Positions 36,876 to 46,388 of a stretch of 64,000 nt of DNA are shown one piece after another (position 1 is the stretch's first letter; every line of letters begins with the position of its first letter). The notes below the pieces were generated by a model, which did no database searches, was not told the origin of the DNA, and saw only the letters and a program-made list of their open reading frames with translations. This stretch comes from Chromobacterium subtsugae. GTDB lineage: Bacteria; Pseudomonadota; Gammaproteobacteria; Burkholderiales; Chromobacteriaceae. The position numbers and the translations under genes are program-made. The DNA is taken from positions 331,174 through 395,173 of the forward strand of contig NZ_JYKA01000002.1 of assembly GCF_001676875.1 (NCBI RefSeq). The letters run 5' to 3'.

Positions 36876-36950
36876 CGTCATCAGTATCATTGCGATGAAT
36901 GGATTGATAAACGCGTGAACGGTGCGATCACTGCGCACCAGGAGTTCTCA

Positions 36951-37826
36951 ATGCTGGATCTTTGCAGCAGCATGGCGATATTCGTGCAGGCCGTGGACAA
37001 AGGCAGCTTCACCGCCGCCGCCGACGCCTGCGGCCTGTCGGCCACCATGGTGGGCAAACATGTCCGCGCGCTGGAAGCGCGCGTCGGCGCGCGCCTGCTC
37101 AACCGCACCACCCGCCAGCAATCGCTGACCGAGGTCGGCCGCATCTACTACCAGCATTGCCGCCAGCTGCTGGCGGACATCGCCGTCGCCGACGGCTGCG
37201 CCGACGCCTTGCGCGCCGCGCCGCGCGGCCTGCTGAAAATCCACGCGCCGGTGACTTTCGGCAGCCTGCGCCTGGCGCCGGCGCTGGCCGTCTACCTGCG
37301 CCGCCACCCCGAGGTGGAAGTGGACCTGACATTGGCAGACCGGATGGTGGACCTGGTGGAGGAAGGCTACGAGGCGGCGGTGCGGATAGGCGAGCTGGCC
37401 GATTCCAGCCTGGTGGCCAGGCCGCTGCAGCCCTACCGGATGTGGCTATGCGCCGCGCCGGCCTACCTGGCCGAACGCGGCGCGCCCTCCGAGCCGGCGC
37501 AGCTGGCCGGGCACGATTGCCTGGGCTTCGCCTACTGGCGCCACAAGAATCGCTGGCGCTTCGGCTCCGGCGAAAACGTGGCGGTGCGCGGGCGCTTCAC
37601 CGCCAACAACGGCCAGGCGCTGCGCACCGCCGCCCTCGCCGGCCTGGGCATCGTGATGCAGCCGGAGGCGCTGCTGGCCGACGACGTCGCCGCCGGCCGG
37701 CTGCTGCGCCTGCTGCCCGACCATCCGCTGCCTAGCCGCCCCATGCATCTGCTCTACCCGGCCGACCGCCGGCCGACGCCCAAGCTGGCCAGCTTCATCG
37801 ACTTCATGCTGGCCGCCTTCGCCTGA
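36951..37826 (+). CDS. LysR family transcriptional regulator
   Basis: A 291-residue LysR-type regulator. It has the N-terminal winged helix-turn-helix (MAIFVQAVDKGSFTAAADACGLSATMVGKHVRALEARVGARLLNRTTR, about 7-54) and a substrate-binding-like effector domain (VTFGSLRLAPAL; VRIGELADSSLVARPL; GLGIVMQPEALLADDVAAGRLLRLL). The overall pattern fits the CrgA/AaeR-type group. ATG 36951 follows AGGAG; an upstream ATG (36915) lacks support. It is divergent from the CMD-family gene, the likely target. Confidence 0.9.
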   Translation: MLDLCSSMAIFVQAVDKGSFTAAADACGLSATMVGKHVRALEARVGARLLNRTTRQQSLTEVGRIYYQHCRQLLADIAVADGCADALRAAPRGLLKIHAPVTFGSLRLAPALAVYLRRHPEVEVDLTLADRMVDLVEEGYEAAVRIGELADSSLVARPLQPYRMWLCAAPAYLAERGAPSEPAQLAGHDCLGFAYWRHKNRWRFGSGENVAVRGRFTANNGQALRTAALAGLGIVMQPEALLADDVAAGRLLRLLPDHPLPSRPMHLLYPADRRPTPKLASFIDFMLAAFA

Positions 37827-37839
37827 ACACCGGACCGCG

Positions 37840-39099
37840 TCAGCGCGCGGCGGCGGCGGTGCTGCCGCCGATCAGCTTGCCGATGGACTGCGCCAGCGCG
37901 GCGTTGGGCAGCGCGAAGAACAGGCCGCCGCGGCCGTTCTGGGCGCTGGCGCAATTGCCGGACAGCGCGCCTTCCTGGTTCATGTCGCCGAAAATCGCGT
38001 AGGCGGTGCCGCCGCTGGTGCTGACGCCGATCTTGGCGTGGTTGAAGTTCTTGCCCAGCCCGCCCTTCAGCGAGAAGGTCTGGCCGGCCCAGCTGCCGGA
38101 GGTGGCGATGGCCACCGGACCCGGCGCCGGCAGGCTGCTATCCCAGCAGGCTGGCGCGCCGGCCTTGGTGGTCGTCGGAATCGCGTAGCTCTTGCTGGCT
38201 TCCCACCAGGTGGCGGCGCGCAGCGAAATGCCGCCCAGCTCGGCCGAAACCAGTTGCCACGGCGCCACTTGCAGCGCGGAAGGCTTGGCGATCAGGGTGA
38301 CGCCGCTGGACAGCTTGCTCACCTGCGGCGTCACGCTGTCCGATTGCTGGCCCAGTTGGCTGACCGCCGCCTGGATATCGGCCGGGCCGCCGTTCTTGAC
38401 GATCTGCGGATTGCCCGGATCGGTCACCGCGCTGGCGTTGGCCAGGCCCTGCAGCACCGCCAACACGTCGGCATGGCTGAGTTTCAGCGAGAAGAAATGC
38501 TGGCTGACTTCGACATCGTTGTCCTGCACGCAGCCCAGGGTGTTGCCGTCGCTGCTGCGCGGATATTGCGCGCTGCCGGAAGCCGGCCACGACGGCGTGC
38601 TCACCTGCATCACCACGCCGTTGCCCTGCGCGTCCCAGGCCAGCACGCCCTTGGAATGCCCCCACGGCGCGTTGCAGGCGTTGCCGGAGCAGGAGGGGAT
38701 GGACGGGTCGTCGTAGAACTGGTCGTTCCACACCACGTAGTTCAAGGTGCCGTTGTAGATCTGGTTGAAGGTGGCGCCGACCGGATCGGCCGGCGTGTCG
38801 CCGATGCAGCCGCCGCCCTGGCTCAGGCTGGGCTGGCTGCTGCTGGCGTAGACGTATTGCTGGCTGTAGCTGCTGCCGCTGGTATAGCTTTGCGGGTTGC
38901 CGCCGAACTGGCAGCTGTTGACCTGGGCTGCGCCGCCGCAGCCGGGAAAGGAGGCGGCGTTGAATTTGAAGGCGAACCACCAGCTGACCGGGTGGCTGGC
39001 GTCCAGCAGCGGCGATGGGGCGGCGTGGGCGCTGCCCAGCGCGGCGAGGCTGAGCGCGGCGGCCAGGGCGGCGCGGCGTAAGGCGGTGGGAACAGTCAT
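37840..39099 (-). CDS. Secreted deoxyribonuclease II family protein
   Basis: A 419-residue exported protein (signal peptide, cleavage about SAHAAP, residue 27) with the marks of DNase II, a phospholipase-D-like acid endonuclease family. There are two HxK motifs, HSK at 148-150 (WGHSKGVLAWD) and HAK at 354-356 (FNHAKIGVS), which form the active site in the family, followed by IFGDMN and GRGGLFFAL, equivalent to the GDxN...RGGG segment of animal DNase II. Many cysteines in the first half suggest disulfides. AGGAG precedes ATG 39099. DNase II is sporadic in bacteria. Role could be nutrient or biofilm DNA degradation. Confidence 0.78.
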   Translation of the reverse strand: MTVPTALRRAALAAALSLAALGSAHAAPSPLLDASHPVSWWFAFKFNAASFPGCGGAAQVNSCQFGGNPQSYTSGSSYSQQYVYASSSQPSLSQGGGCIGDTPADPVGATFNQIYNGTLNYVVWNDQFYDDPSIPSCSGNACNAPWGHSKGVLAWDAQGNGVVMQVSTPSWPASGSAQYPRSSDGNTLGCVQDNDVEVSQHFFSLKLSHADVLAVLQGLANASAVTDPGNPQIVKNGGPADIQAAVSQLGQQSDSVTPQVSKLSSGVTLIAKPSALQVAPWQLVSAELGGISLRAATWWEASKSYAIPTTTKAGAPACWDSSLPAPGPVAIATSGSWAGQTFSLKGGLGKNFNHAKIGVSTSGGTAYAIFGDMNQEGALSGNCASAQNGRGGLFFALPNAALAQSIGKLIGGSTAAAAR

Positions 39100-39225
39100 G
39101 GCGTTTCTCCTTTGTAGGTATCGTAGGGCGGTCTGAAAATGTCGACCGCGCGCCATGCTGATTGAGTATTATTTCGAAAGCTTTAAGACGCGCCCCACCG
39201 CAACAGATGTTAACCAAGTGTCCAC

Positions 39226-39234
39226 TTATCCACA
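39226..39234 (+). promoter_or_regulatory. DnaA box 1
   Basis: TTATCCACA, a perfect DnaA consensus 9-mer, in the 39100-39491 intergenic region. A second identical box follows 29 bases downstream on the same strand. Confidence 0.55.
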
Positions 39235-39254
39235 GCCATGCGTCGCCATCGCAA

Positions 39255-39263
39255 TTATCCACA
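39255..39263 (+). promoter_or_regulatory. DnaA box 2
   Basis: Second perfect TTATCCACA, same orientation, start-to-start spacing 29 bases. The two lie upstream of a -10-like TAGAAT (39290-39295) that may drive the downstream leader. No dnaA, dnaN or AT-rich unwinding element is nearby, so this is not an evident chromosomal origin. Confidence 0.55.
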
Positions 39264-39333
39264 AGCCGGCGCGCGGCGGGAAAACGGGTTAGAATGGACG
39301 GATGCGCGCACTCGACATCCTGATCGTCTCCAG

Positions 39334-39469
39334 ACCCCGCGTCACCCCATCGCGGGGTGAGAGGGAAACGCGCGCGCGCATTCCGGGAGCCTAGCTCCGT
39401 CCCTCTCAAGCCCCGCCGTCCGCGGCCGGGCTTGTCTTGTTGGCATCAAACGCCCAGCCGTCGGCTTTT
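39334..39469 (+). ncRNA. Structured leader upstream of the methyltransferase gene
   Basis: Within the 392-base gene-free stretch 39100-39491, four potential hairpins occur in a row. The first is 39334-39341 with 39351-39358. The second is 39359-39366 with 39400-39407, enclosing 39386-39390 with 39394-39398. The third is 39408-39413 with 39428-39433. The last is a short stem 39456-39459 with 39463-39466 plus TTTT. The gene starts 22 bases after this T run, so an attenuator or riboswitch-like leader is conceivable. I do not recognise a known riboswitch consensus. High GC makes chance pairing likely. Confidence 0.3.
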
Positions 39470-39491
39470 CCCGACATGGAGTTTTTTGACA

Positions 39492-40220
39492 ATGACGCAA
39501 AACATCTACGACACCCCCGAATTCTTCCACGGCTACAGCCAATTGAACCGCTCAGTGCACGGTTTGGCCGGCGCGCCGGAATGGCCCAGCCTGCGGGCGC
39601 TGCTGCCGGCATTGCAAGGCGCCGCGGTGGCCGATCTGGGCTGCGGCTACGGCTGGTTCTGCCGCTGGGCGCGCGAGGCCGGCGCCAGCGCCGCGCTGGG
39701 CCTGGACGTTTCGGAAAAGATGCTGGCCCAGGCCGCGGCGATGACCCGCGACGACGCCATCGAATACCGGCGCCAGAACCTGGAAACCTTGCAATTGCCG
39801 CCTGCCGCCTTCGATCTGGTCTACAGCTCGCTGACCTTGCACTACATCGCCGACCTGGCCGGCCTGCTGGCCGCCTGCCACCGGGCCCTGAAACCGGGCG
39901 GCCGCCTGGTGTTCTCGATCGAGCATCCGATCTTCATGGCCGCCCGGCAGCCGGCGTGGCTGCAGGATGCGCAAGGCGGGCGCTGCTGGCCGGTCAGCGG
40001 CTACCAGGACGAAGGGCCGCGCGTCACTCACTGGCTGACCGACGGCGTGATCAAGCAGCACCGCACCCTCGGCACCTTGCTCAATCAGGTGATGGCCGCC
40101 GGCTTCGCGCTGCGCCACATCGAGGACTGGGGCCCCAGCGCCGAGCAGGTGGCGGCGATGCCGGAGCTGGCCGAGGAAAGAGAGCGGCCGATGCTGCTGT
40201 TGGTGTCGGCGCAGCGCTAG
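39492..40220 (+). CDS. Class I SAM-dependent methyltransferase
   Basis: A 242-residue Rossmann-fold methyltransferase of the Methyltransf_11/25 type. Motif I is VADLGCGYGWFCRWA (about 48-62), followed by LGLDVSEKMLAQA, an FDLVYSSLTLHYI motif IV and LKPGGRLVFSIEHP. The overall pattern suits a small-molecule methyltransferase; the substrate cannot be read. ATG 39492 lies just after GGAGTTTTTT; longer frames upstream lack the family start. It follows the structured leader and ends at a strong terminator convergent with fadH. Confidence 0.88.
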   Translation: MTQNIYDTPEFFHGYSQLNRSVHGLAGAPEWPSLRALLPALQGAAVADLGCGYGWFCRWAREAGASAALGLDVSEKMLAQAAAMTRDDAIEYRRQNLETLQLPPAAFDLVYSSLTLHYIADLAGLLAACHRALKPGGRLVFSIEHPIFMAARQPAWLQDAQGGRCWPVSGYQDEGPRVTHWLTDGVIKQHRTLGTLLNQVMAAGFALRHIEDWGPSAEQVAAMPELAEERERPMLLLVSAQR

Positions 40221-40239
40221 CCCGCCTCGTTTCCAGATA

Positions 40240-40267
40240 AAAAGCCCCCGCCGAGGCGGGGGCTTTT
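40240..40267. terminator. Bidirectional terminator between the methyltransferase gene and fadH
   Basis: Perfect inverted repeat with AAAA and TTTT flanks (GC stem 40244-40252 with 40255-40263). It can terminate both convergent genes. Confidence 0.8.
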
Positions 40268-40285
40268 GCTGCGCGGACTGGGCGA

Positions 40286-42325
<2,040 letters not shown>

Positions 42326-42399
42326 TTATGTAGCGGCCCGGGCGCTGCGCGCCCAAGCCTTTGATTCGTCTGGCGATGTCAGCTCTGCCAGTCAAGATA

Positions 42400-42411
42400 C
42401 TTACTGGTAAG
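42400..42411. promoter_or_regulatory. Palindromic operator candidate upstream of fadH
   Basis: CTTACTGGTAAG (five-base arms around TG) within ATACTTACTGGTAAGTAAG (42397-42415). It is in the fadH/carbonic-anhydrase intergenic region, about 93 bases upstream of fadH. TetR-family fatty-acid regulators of betaproteobacteria use similar TTAC/GTAA palindromes; identity of the regulator is inference. Confidence 0.4.
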
Positions 42412-42517
42412 TAAGTTGTCAACGCGGCCGCCGGCAAACCGCTTGGCATGTTGCGCGCGCAGGCTCTTATAATCGCGGCAGGCAGCTTGAAGCTGCCCTC
42501 ACAAAGGAGAACAACAG

Positions 42518-43084
42518 ATGTGCCAAGAAACACACCACGCTCACACCGATTGCCTGACCCCGCTGCAACAGCGCCCGCTGGGCCGCCGCGGCTTCCTGCG
42601 CCTGGCCGCGCTGGGCGGCGGCGCCGCGCTGCTGGGCAGCTTTGTGCCGCGTACGGCCTGGGCGGCCGGCGGCACCGACGTGCTGCTATTGTCCTGCATG
42701 GACTACCGGTTGGTGGATGAAACCGCCGCCTTCATGGACAGCCTGGGCCTGCGCGACAATTACGACCACATCGTGCTGGCCGGCGCGGCGCTGGGCGCGG
42801 TCACCGACAAGTTCCCGGCCTGGAACGCCACATTCTGGCAGCACCTGGGCATCGCGCTAGACCTGCACCACATCAAGAAGGTGGTGCTGCTGGACCACCG
42901 CGACTGCGGCGCTTACAAGGTGATTCTGGGAGAGGATTTCGGCCAGCAGCCGGCCAGGGAAACCCAGGTCCACGCCGAAACGCTGAGGCGCTTGAGCGGC
43001 ATGATCGTCGCCAAGCACCCGCAACTGCAGGTGGAGCGTTACCTGATGGCGCTGGACGGCAAAGTGGAGGCGATCGCCGCCTGA
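42518..43084 (+). CDS. Tat-exported beta-carbonic-anhydrase-like protein
   Basis: A 188-residue protein with a twin-arginine signal (GRRGFLRLAALGGGAALLG, about 22-40; cleavage after TAWA, residue 49) and a beta-carbonic-anhydrase core. Expected zinc ligands are Cys60, His127 and Cys130 (SCMDYR; DHRDCGAY), with the Asp62-Arg64 pair also present. The mature domain of about 139 residues is short for the family. Tat export would place the folded metalloenzyme in the periplasm. Reversible CO2 hydration there could supply bicarbonate or buffer pH, but activity is unproven. GGAG lies about ten bases before the ATG. It is divergent from fadH. Confidence 0.8.
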   Translation: MCQETHHAHTDCLTPLQQRPLGRRGFLRLAALGGGAALLGSFVPRTAWAAGGTDVLLLSCMDYRLVDETAAFMDSLGLRDNYDHIVLAGAALGAVTDKFPAWNATFWQHLGIALDLHHIKKVVLLDHRDCGAYKVILGEDFGQQPARETQVHAETLRRLSGMIVAKHPQLQVERYLMALDGKVEAIAA

Positions 43085-43136
43085 GCGCCGGCGCGGGCCG
43101 CCACCGCGCCCGTAAGGCTCGCGGGCATGGCCGGCG

Positions 43137-43174
43137 GCCCGCCCGCGTTGCGCAAACGCCAGGCGGGCGGGCTT
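43137..43174. terminator. Possible terminator between convergent genes
   Basis: Nine-base-pair stem (43137-43145 with 43164-43172) enclosing a smaller inner hairpin, with a very short T tail. Weak for lack of a T run. Confidence 0.35.
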
Positions 43175-43784
43175 ATTCGCCGTGGCGCTCGGCGGCGCGG
43201 CGGTAAGCCGGGCGGGCCTCGATGCGGTCGACGAAGCGCGCCAGATTGGGATAGCGCTGGCGGCCCTCGCCGCGCACCGCTATCTGGGCGACGAAGGACA
43301 GCTGCACGTCGGCGCCGGTGAGATCGTCGCCGACGAAGTAATCGCGGCCAGCCAGTTCGCCATCCAGATAGCCCAGATGGTTGTCCAGCTCGCTGTGGAT
43401 GCGCGGATGCAGCGGCGCGCCGGCCTCGCCCAGCGTGCCGACATACAGCTGCAGCAGGATGGGCAGCATCGCCGAGCCTTCGGCGTAATGCATCAGCTGC
43501 GCGTAGCGGTTGTAGTCGGGCGAAGCGATGTCCGGCGCGAAGCGGCCGTTGCCGTAAGTGCGGATCAGGTAATCGACGATGGCGCCGGATTCGATCAGCA
43601 CCGCGTCGCCGTCGCGCAGCACCGGCGCCTTGCCCAGCGGATGGATGGCCTTCAGCGCCGGCGGCGCCAGCCGGGTTTTGGGATCGCGCTCGTAGCGCAC
43701 GACGGCATAGTCTTGGCCCAGTTCTTCCAGCAGCCAGGTGATGCGGCGCGAACGCGATTGATTCAGGTGGTGGACTTCTATCAT
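43173..43784 (-). CDS. Glutathione S-transferase family protein
   Basis: A 203-residue cytosolic GST. The thioredoxin-like N-terminal domain (HHLNQSRSRRITWLLEELGQDY with the SRS active-site region, about 5-26; HPLGKAPVLRDGD; VLIESGAIVDYLI) is followed by the helical C-terminal domain (DDLTGADVQLSFV with the N-capping box). The serine-rich start suits a beta- or theta-like bacterial GST. Substrate unknown. It is 19 bases downstream of the alpha/beta hydrolase gene on the same strand, so the two may share a transcript. Confidence 0.88.
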   Translation of the reverse strand: MIEVHHLNQSRSRRITWLLEELGQDYAVVRYERDPKTRLAPPALKAIHPLGKAPVLRDGDAVLIESGAIVDYLIRTYGNGRFAPDIASPDYNRYAQLMHYAEGSAMLPILLQLYVGTLGEAGAPLHPRIHSELDNHLGYLDGELAGRDYFVGDDLTGADVQLSFVAQIAVRGEGRQRYPNLARFVDRIEARPAYRRAAERHGE

Positions 43785-43803
43785 GGCGGCTCCGGTCGGG
43801 GAT

Positions 43804-44724
43804 TCAGGCGGCGGGCGCGACGCGCGCCAGCCAGGCGAGGATATCGCTTTCCACCTCGGCGCGGTTGCTTTCGTTCAGCATCTCATGCCGCCCGCCGGGG
43901 TAGACCTGGCTCTGCAAGTCCAGCACGCCGGCGTCGCGGTAGCGGATTTCCAGCTGGCCCAGCGCCAGCCGGCCCAGGCTGACCGGATCGCGGCTGCCGG
44001 CGAACAACAGCACCGGACAGCGGCGCTGGATGCCCTGGCCCGCCGCCTCGCCGTTTTCCATTTCGACGATGCCGGCGAACAGGTCGGCCCACAGACCCGG
44101 CGTAGGGTCGAAGCCGCAGTCCGGGTCGGCGAGGTAGGCGTCCACTTCGGCCGGGTCGCGGCTCAGCCAGTCCATCTTGGTCCGCCATGGCGGAAAGCCC
44201 AGATTGAAGCTGCCGAACACCAGCGCGGCCATCAGCCGGCTGGGCCGGTCCCAGCCCTTGCGCCGCCCGAGGAAGCGGGCGACGGCGCCCAACAGCCGCG
44301 CCAGCGGCCGCTGGCGGTAGCCGGTAGACGACAGCATCAGGCCGGACAGCAGGCCGCCGTAGCGCAGGAAATAGGCGCGGGCGATGAAGCTGCCCATGCT
44401 GTGGCCCAGCAGGATGACGGGCAGGCCGGCATGCCGCTCCGCCGCGTGGCGGCGCACGGTTTCCACATCATCCACCACCTTGCGCCAGCCGTCTTCAGCG
44501 GCGAAAAAGCCGCGCGGGACGGGGGAGGCGCCGTGGCCGCGGTGATCGTGCGCGTACACCGCGCAGCCGGCCGCCGTCAGCGTTTGGGCGAAACGGTCAT
44601 AGCGCGCGGCGTATTCGCTCATGCCGTGGGAAATCAGCACCACGGCGCGCGGCGGGCCGTCAGGCAGCCATTCGCACAGCGGAATGGCTTCGCCGTCGGC
44701 GGCGGTCAGAAAGGTACGGTGCAT
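43804..44724 (-). CDS. Alpha/beta hydrolase, lysophospholipase/monoacylglycerol lipase type
   Basis: A 306-residue serine hydrolase of the Hydrolase_4 (PldB/MAGL-like) group. The oxyanion region is VLISHGMSEYAARYDRFAQTL, the nucleophile elbow GHSMGSF (Ser about 109), and the C-terminal histidine lies in YPGGRHEMLNE. HDHRGHGAS is the usual second block. No signal peptide is seen, so it is likely cytoplasmic or membrane-associated. Probably deacylates lysophospholipids or monoglycerides. It is upstream of the GST gene. Confidence 0.85.
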   Translation of the reverse strand: MHRTFLTAADGEAIPLCEWLPDGPPRAVVLISHGMSEYAARYDRFAQTLTAAGCAVYAHDHRGHGASPVPRGFFAAEDGWRKVVDDVETVRRHAAERHAGLPVILLGHSMGSFIARAYFLRYGGLLSGLMLSSTGYRQRPLARLLGAVARFLGRRKGWDRPSRLMAALVFGSFNLGFPPWRTKMDWLSRDPAEVDAYLADPDCGFDPTPGLWADLFAGIVEMENGEAAGQGIQRRCPVLLFAGSRDPVSLGRLALGQLEIRYRDAGVLDLQSQVYPGGRHEMLNESNRAEVESDILAWLARVAPAA

Positions 44725-44782
44725 GCGCTTGCCCTTGCGTTGGTGGAGCGGGTTTGCCAGGCCGCGGCGCGCGGCCGTCGCG

Positions 44783-45364
44783 TCAGCCCAGCAGCGGCCG
44801 GCTGTCGAAATGCGGATTGGTCAGCGCAGTCAGCACGTGGTCGCGCCAGGCGCCGTCGAGAAACAGGTAATCCCTGGCCTGGCCTTCGACGGCGAAGCCC
44901 AGCCTTTGCAGCAGCGCGGCGCTGCGGACGTTGTGCGGCTGGTAATTGGCCTGGATGCGGTGCAGCTTGAGCTCGTCGAAGGCGAAGGCGATGGCCGACT
45001 GCAGCGCCTCGCGCATCAGGCCCTGCCCTTCGCGCGCGCAGTCGATGCCGTAGCCGAGATGGCAGGCCTGGAACACGCCGCGGACGATGTTGCTGAAGCT
45101 GACGGTGCCGATGATCCGTTCCGGCTCGGCCTGCGTCGCCAGCAGGAAGCGCGCGCTGGCGCCCTCTTCCCAGTTGCGGGCGGCCTGGCGCAACTGCATC
45201 GCCCAATGGGATTCGGTATAGAACAACGGTCCGGCGGTCGGGTTCCACGGCTCGAGGTGGGCGCGGTTGCGCAGCTGGTAGTCGAGCACCGCGGCCGCCT
45301 TGTCCGGATGGGCCGGCAGCAGCCGCAGGCGGGGGGTGTCGAGTATCGGTTGGACGACGGTCAT
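44783..45364 (-). CDS. GNAT acetyltransferase, RimJ/RimL type
   Basis: A 193-residue acetyl-CoA-dependent acetyltransferase. The order of blocks fits RimJ-like proteins that acetylate protein N-termini or small amines: TPRLRLLPAHPDKAAAVLDY at the start, IIGTVSFSNIVRGVFQACHLGYGI, the acetyl-CoA loop region AREGQGLMREAL, and LHRIQANYQPHNVRSAALLQRLGFAVEGQARDYLFLDGAWRDHVLTAL. Specific substrate unknown. It lies 58 bases upstream of the hydrolase gene on the same strand. Confidence 0.85.
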   Translation of the reverse strand: MTVVQPILDTPRLRLLPAHPDKAAAVLDYQLRNRAHLEPWNPTAGPLFYTESHWAMQLRQAARNWEEGASARFLLATQAEPERIIGTVSFSNIVRGVFQACHLGYGIDCAREGQGLMREALQSAIAFAFDELKLHRIQANYQPHNVRSAALLQRLGFAVEGQARDYLFLDGAWRDHVLTALTNPHFDSRPLLG

Positions 45365-45506
45365 GGCATGGCGTTTTTATGACAAGGCAGTAGATAGTAG
45401 TCGCAATGCCGGACAATGCTCAAGCCATGCCGCCGGCGCGGGGCCGGCGGCGGGAGGCTCTGGCGGCGAAATCGCTGGCATACGCTTGCCAGGCTGCCGC
45501 CTGGTT

Positions 45507-46388
45507 TCAGCCGGTCAGCCGTTCCAGCGCCTCGCGGTACTTGGCGGCGGTTTTCTCGCGCACGTCCAGCGGCACGGCCGGGGCCGGGGCCTGCTTGTTC
45601 CAGCCGGAGGCTTCCAGCCAGTCGCGGACGAACTGCTTGTCGAACGACGGCGGGTTGCTGCCCGGCTGGTAGCTGTCGGCGGGCCAGAAGCGGCTGGAGT
45701 CCGGCGTCAGCGCCTCATCCATCAGCGTCAGCACGCCGTTTTCGTCCAGGCCGAACTCGAACTTGGTGTCGCAGATGATGATGCCGCGCGTGGCCGCGTA
45801 GGCGGCTGCGGTTTTGTACAGCAGGATGGCGGTGTCGCGCACCTGGGCCGCCAGTTCCTTGCCGACGATGGCCTCGCACTGGGCGAAGCTGATGTTCTCG
45901 TCGTGGTCGCCCACCGCCGCCTTGGTGGACGGGGTGAAGATGGGCTCGGGCAGCTGGTCCGCCTCGCGCAGGCCGGCCGGCAGCGCCACGCCGCAGATGG
46001 CGCCGGACTGCTGGTATTCCTTCCAGCCGGAGCCGGCCAGGTAGCCGCGCACCACCGCCTCGATCGGCACCGCCTTCAGCCGCTTGGCCACCACCGCGCG
46101 GCCCTCCACCTGCGGCAGGTCTTCCGCCGCCACCACGTCTTCCGGCTTTTCGCCGGTCAGGTGGTTGGGCACCACGTCCTTCAGTTTTTCAAACCAGAAG
46201 TTGGAGATGGCGGTCAGGATCTGGCCCTTGGCCGGGATGGGGTCATCCAGGATCACGTCGAAAGCCGACAGCCGGTCGGTGGCGATCATCAGCATGCGTT
46301 GCTCGTCGATCTGATACAGATCGCGCACCTTGCCGGAGTAGATCTTCTTCAGGCTGGTCAGATTGGTGGTGGTGAGTCCGGTCATCAT
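45507..46388 (-). CDS. purC: Phosphoribosylaminoimidazole-succinocarboxamide synthase (SAICAR synthetase)
   Basis: Purine synthesis step eight: joins CAIR with aspartate using ATP. The 293-residue protein has [14 protein letters not shown] (about 14-27), [12 protein letters not shown], the signature [16 protein letters not shown] (about 113-128) and the C-terminal [12 protein letters not shown] and [12 protein letters not shown]. Adjacent ATG codons (46388, 46385) can start; the first overlaps the stop of the AlkD-like gene (ATGA), so the two are translationally coupled. purK and purE lie about 1.6 kb upstream on the same strand. Confidence 0.95.
   Translation of the reverse strand: MMTGLTTTNLTSLKKIYSGKVRDLYQIDEQRMLMIATDRLSAFDVILDDPIPAKGQILTAISNFWFEKLKDVVPNHLTGEKPEDVVAAEDLPQVEGRAVVAKRLKAVPIEAVVRGYLAGSGWKEYQQSGAICGVALPAGLREADQLPEPIFTPSTKAAVGDHDENISFAQCEAIVGKELAAQVRDTAILLYKTAAAYAATRGIIICDTKFEFGLDENGVLTLMDEALTPDSSRFWPADSYQPGSNPPSFDKQFVRDWLEASGWNKQAPAPAVPLDVREKTAAKYREALERLTG

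Noticed and set aside
39226..39263. Chromosomal origin of replication
   Set aside because: Only two DnaA boxes, no AT-rich 13-mers, and no dnaA, dnaN, gidA or parAB genes in the window.
39334..39410. TPP or cobalamin riboswitch
   Set aside because: Fragments such as GGGGTG and AGGGAA are present, but the defining cores (CTGAGA ... TGAACCTGA for TPP; the B12 box) are absent.
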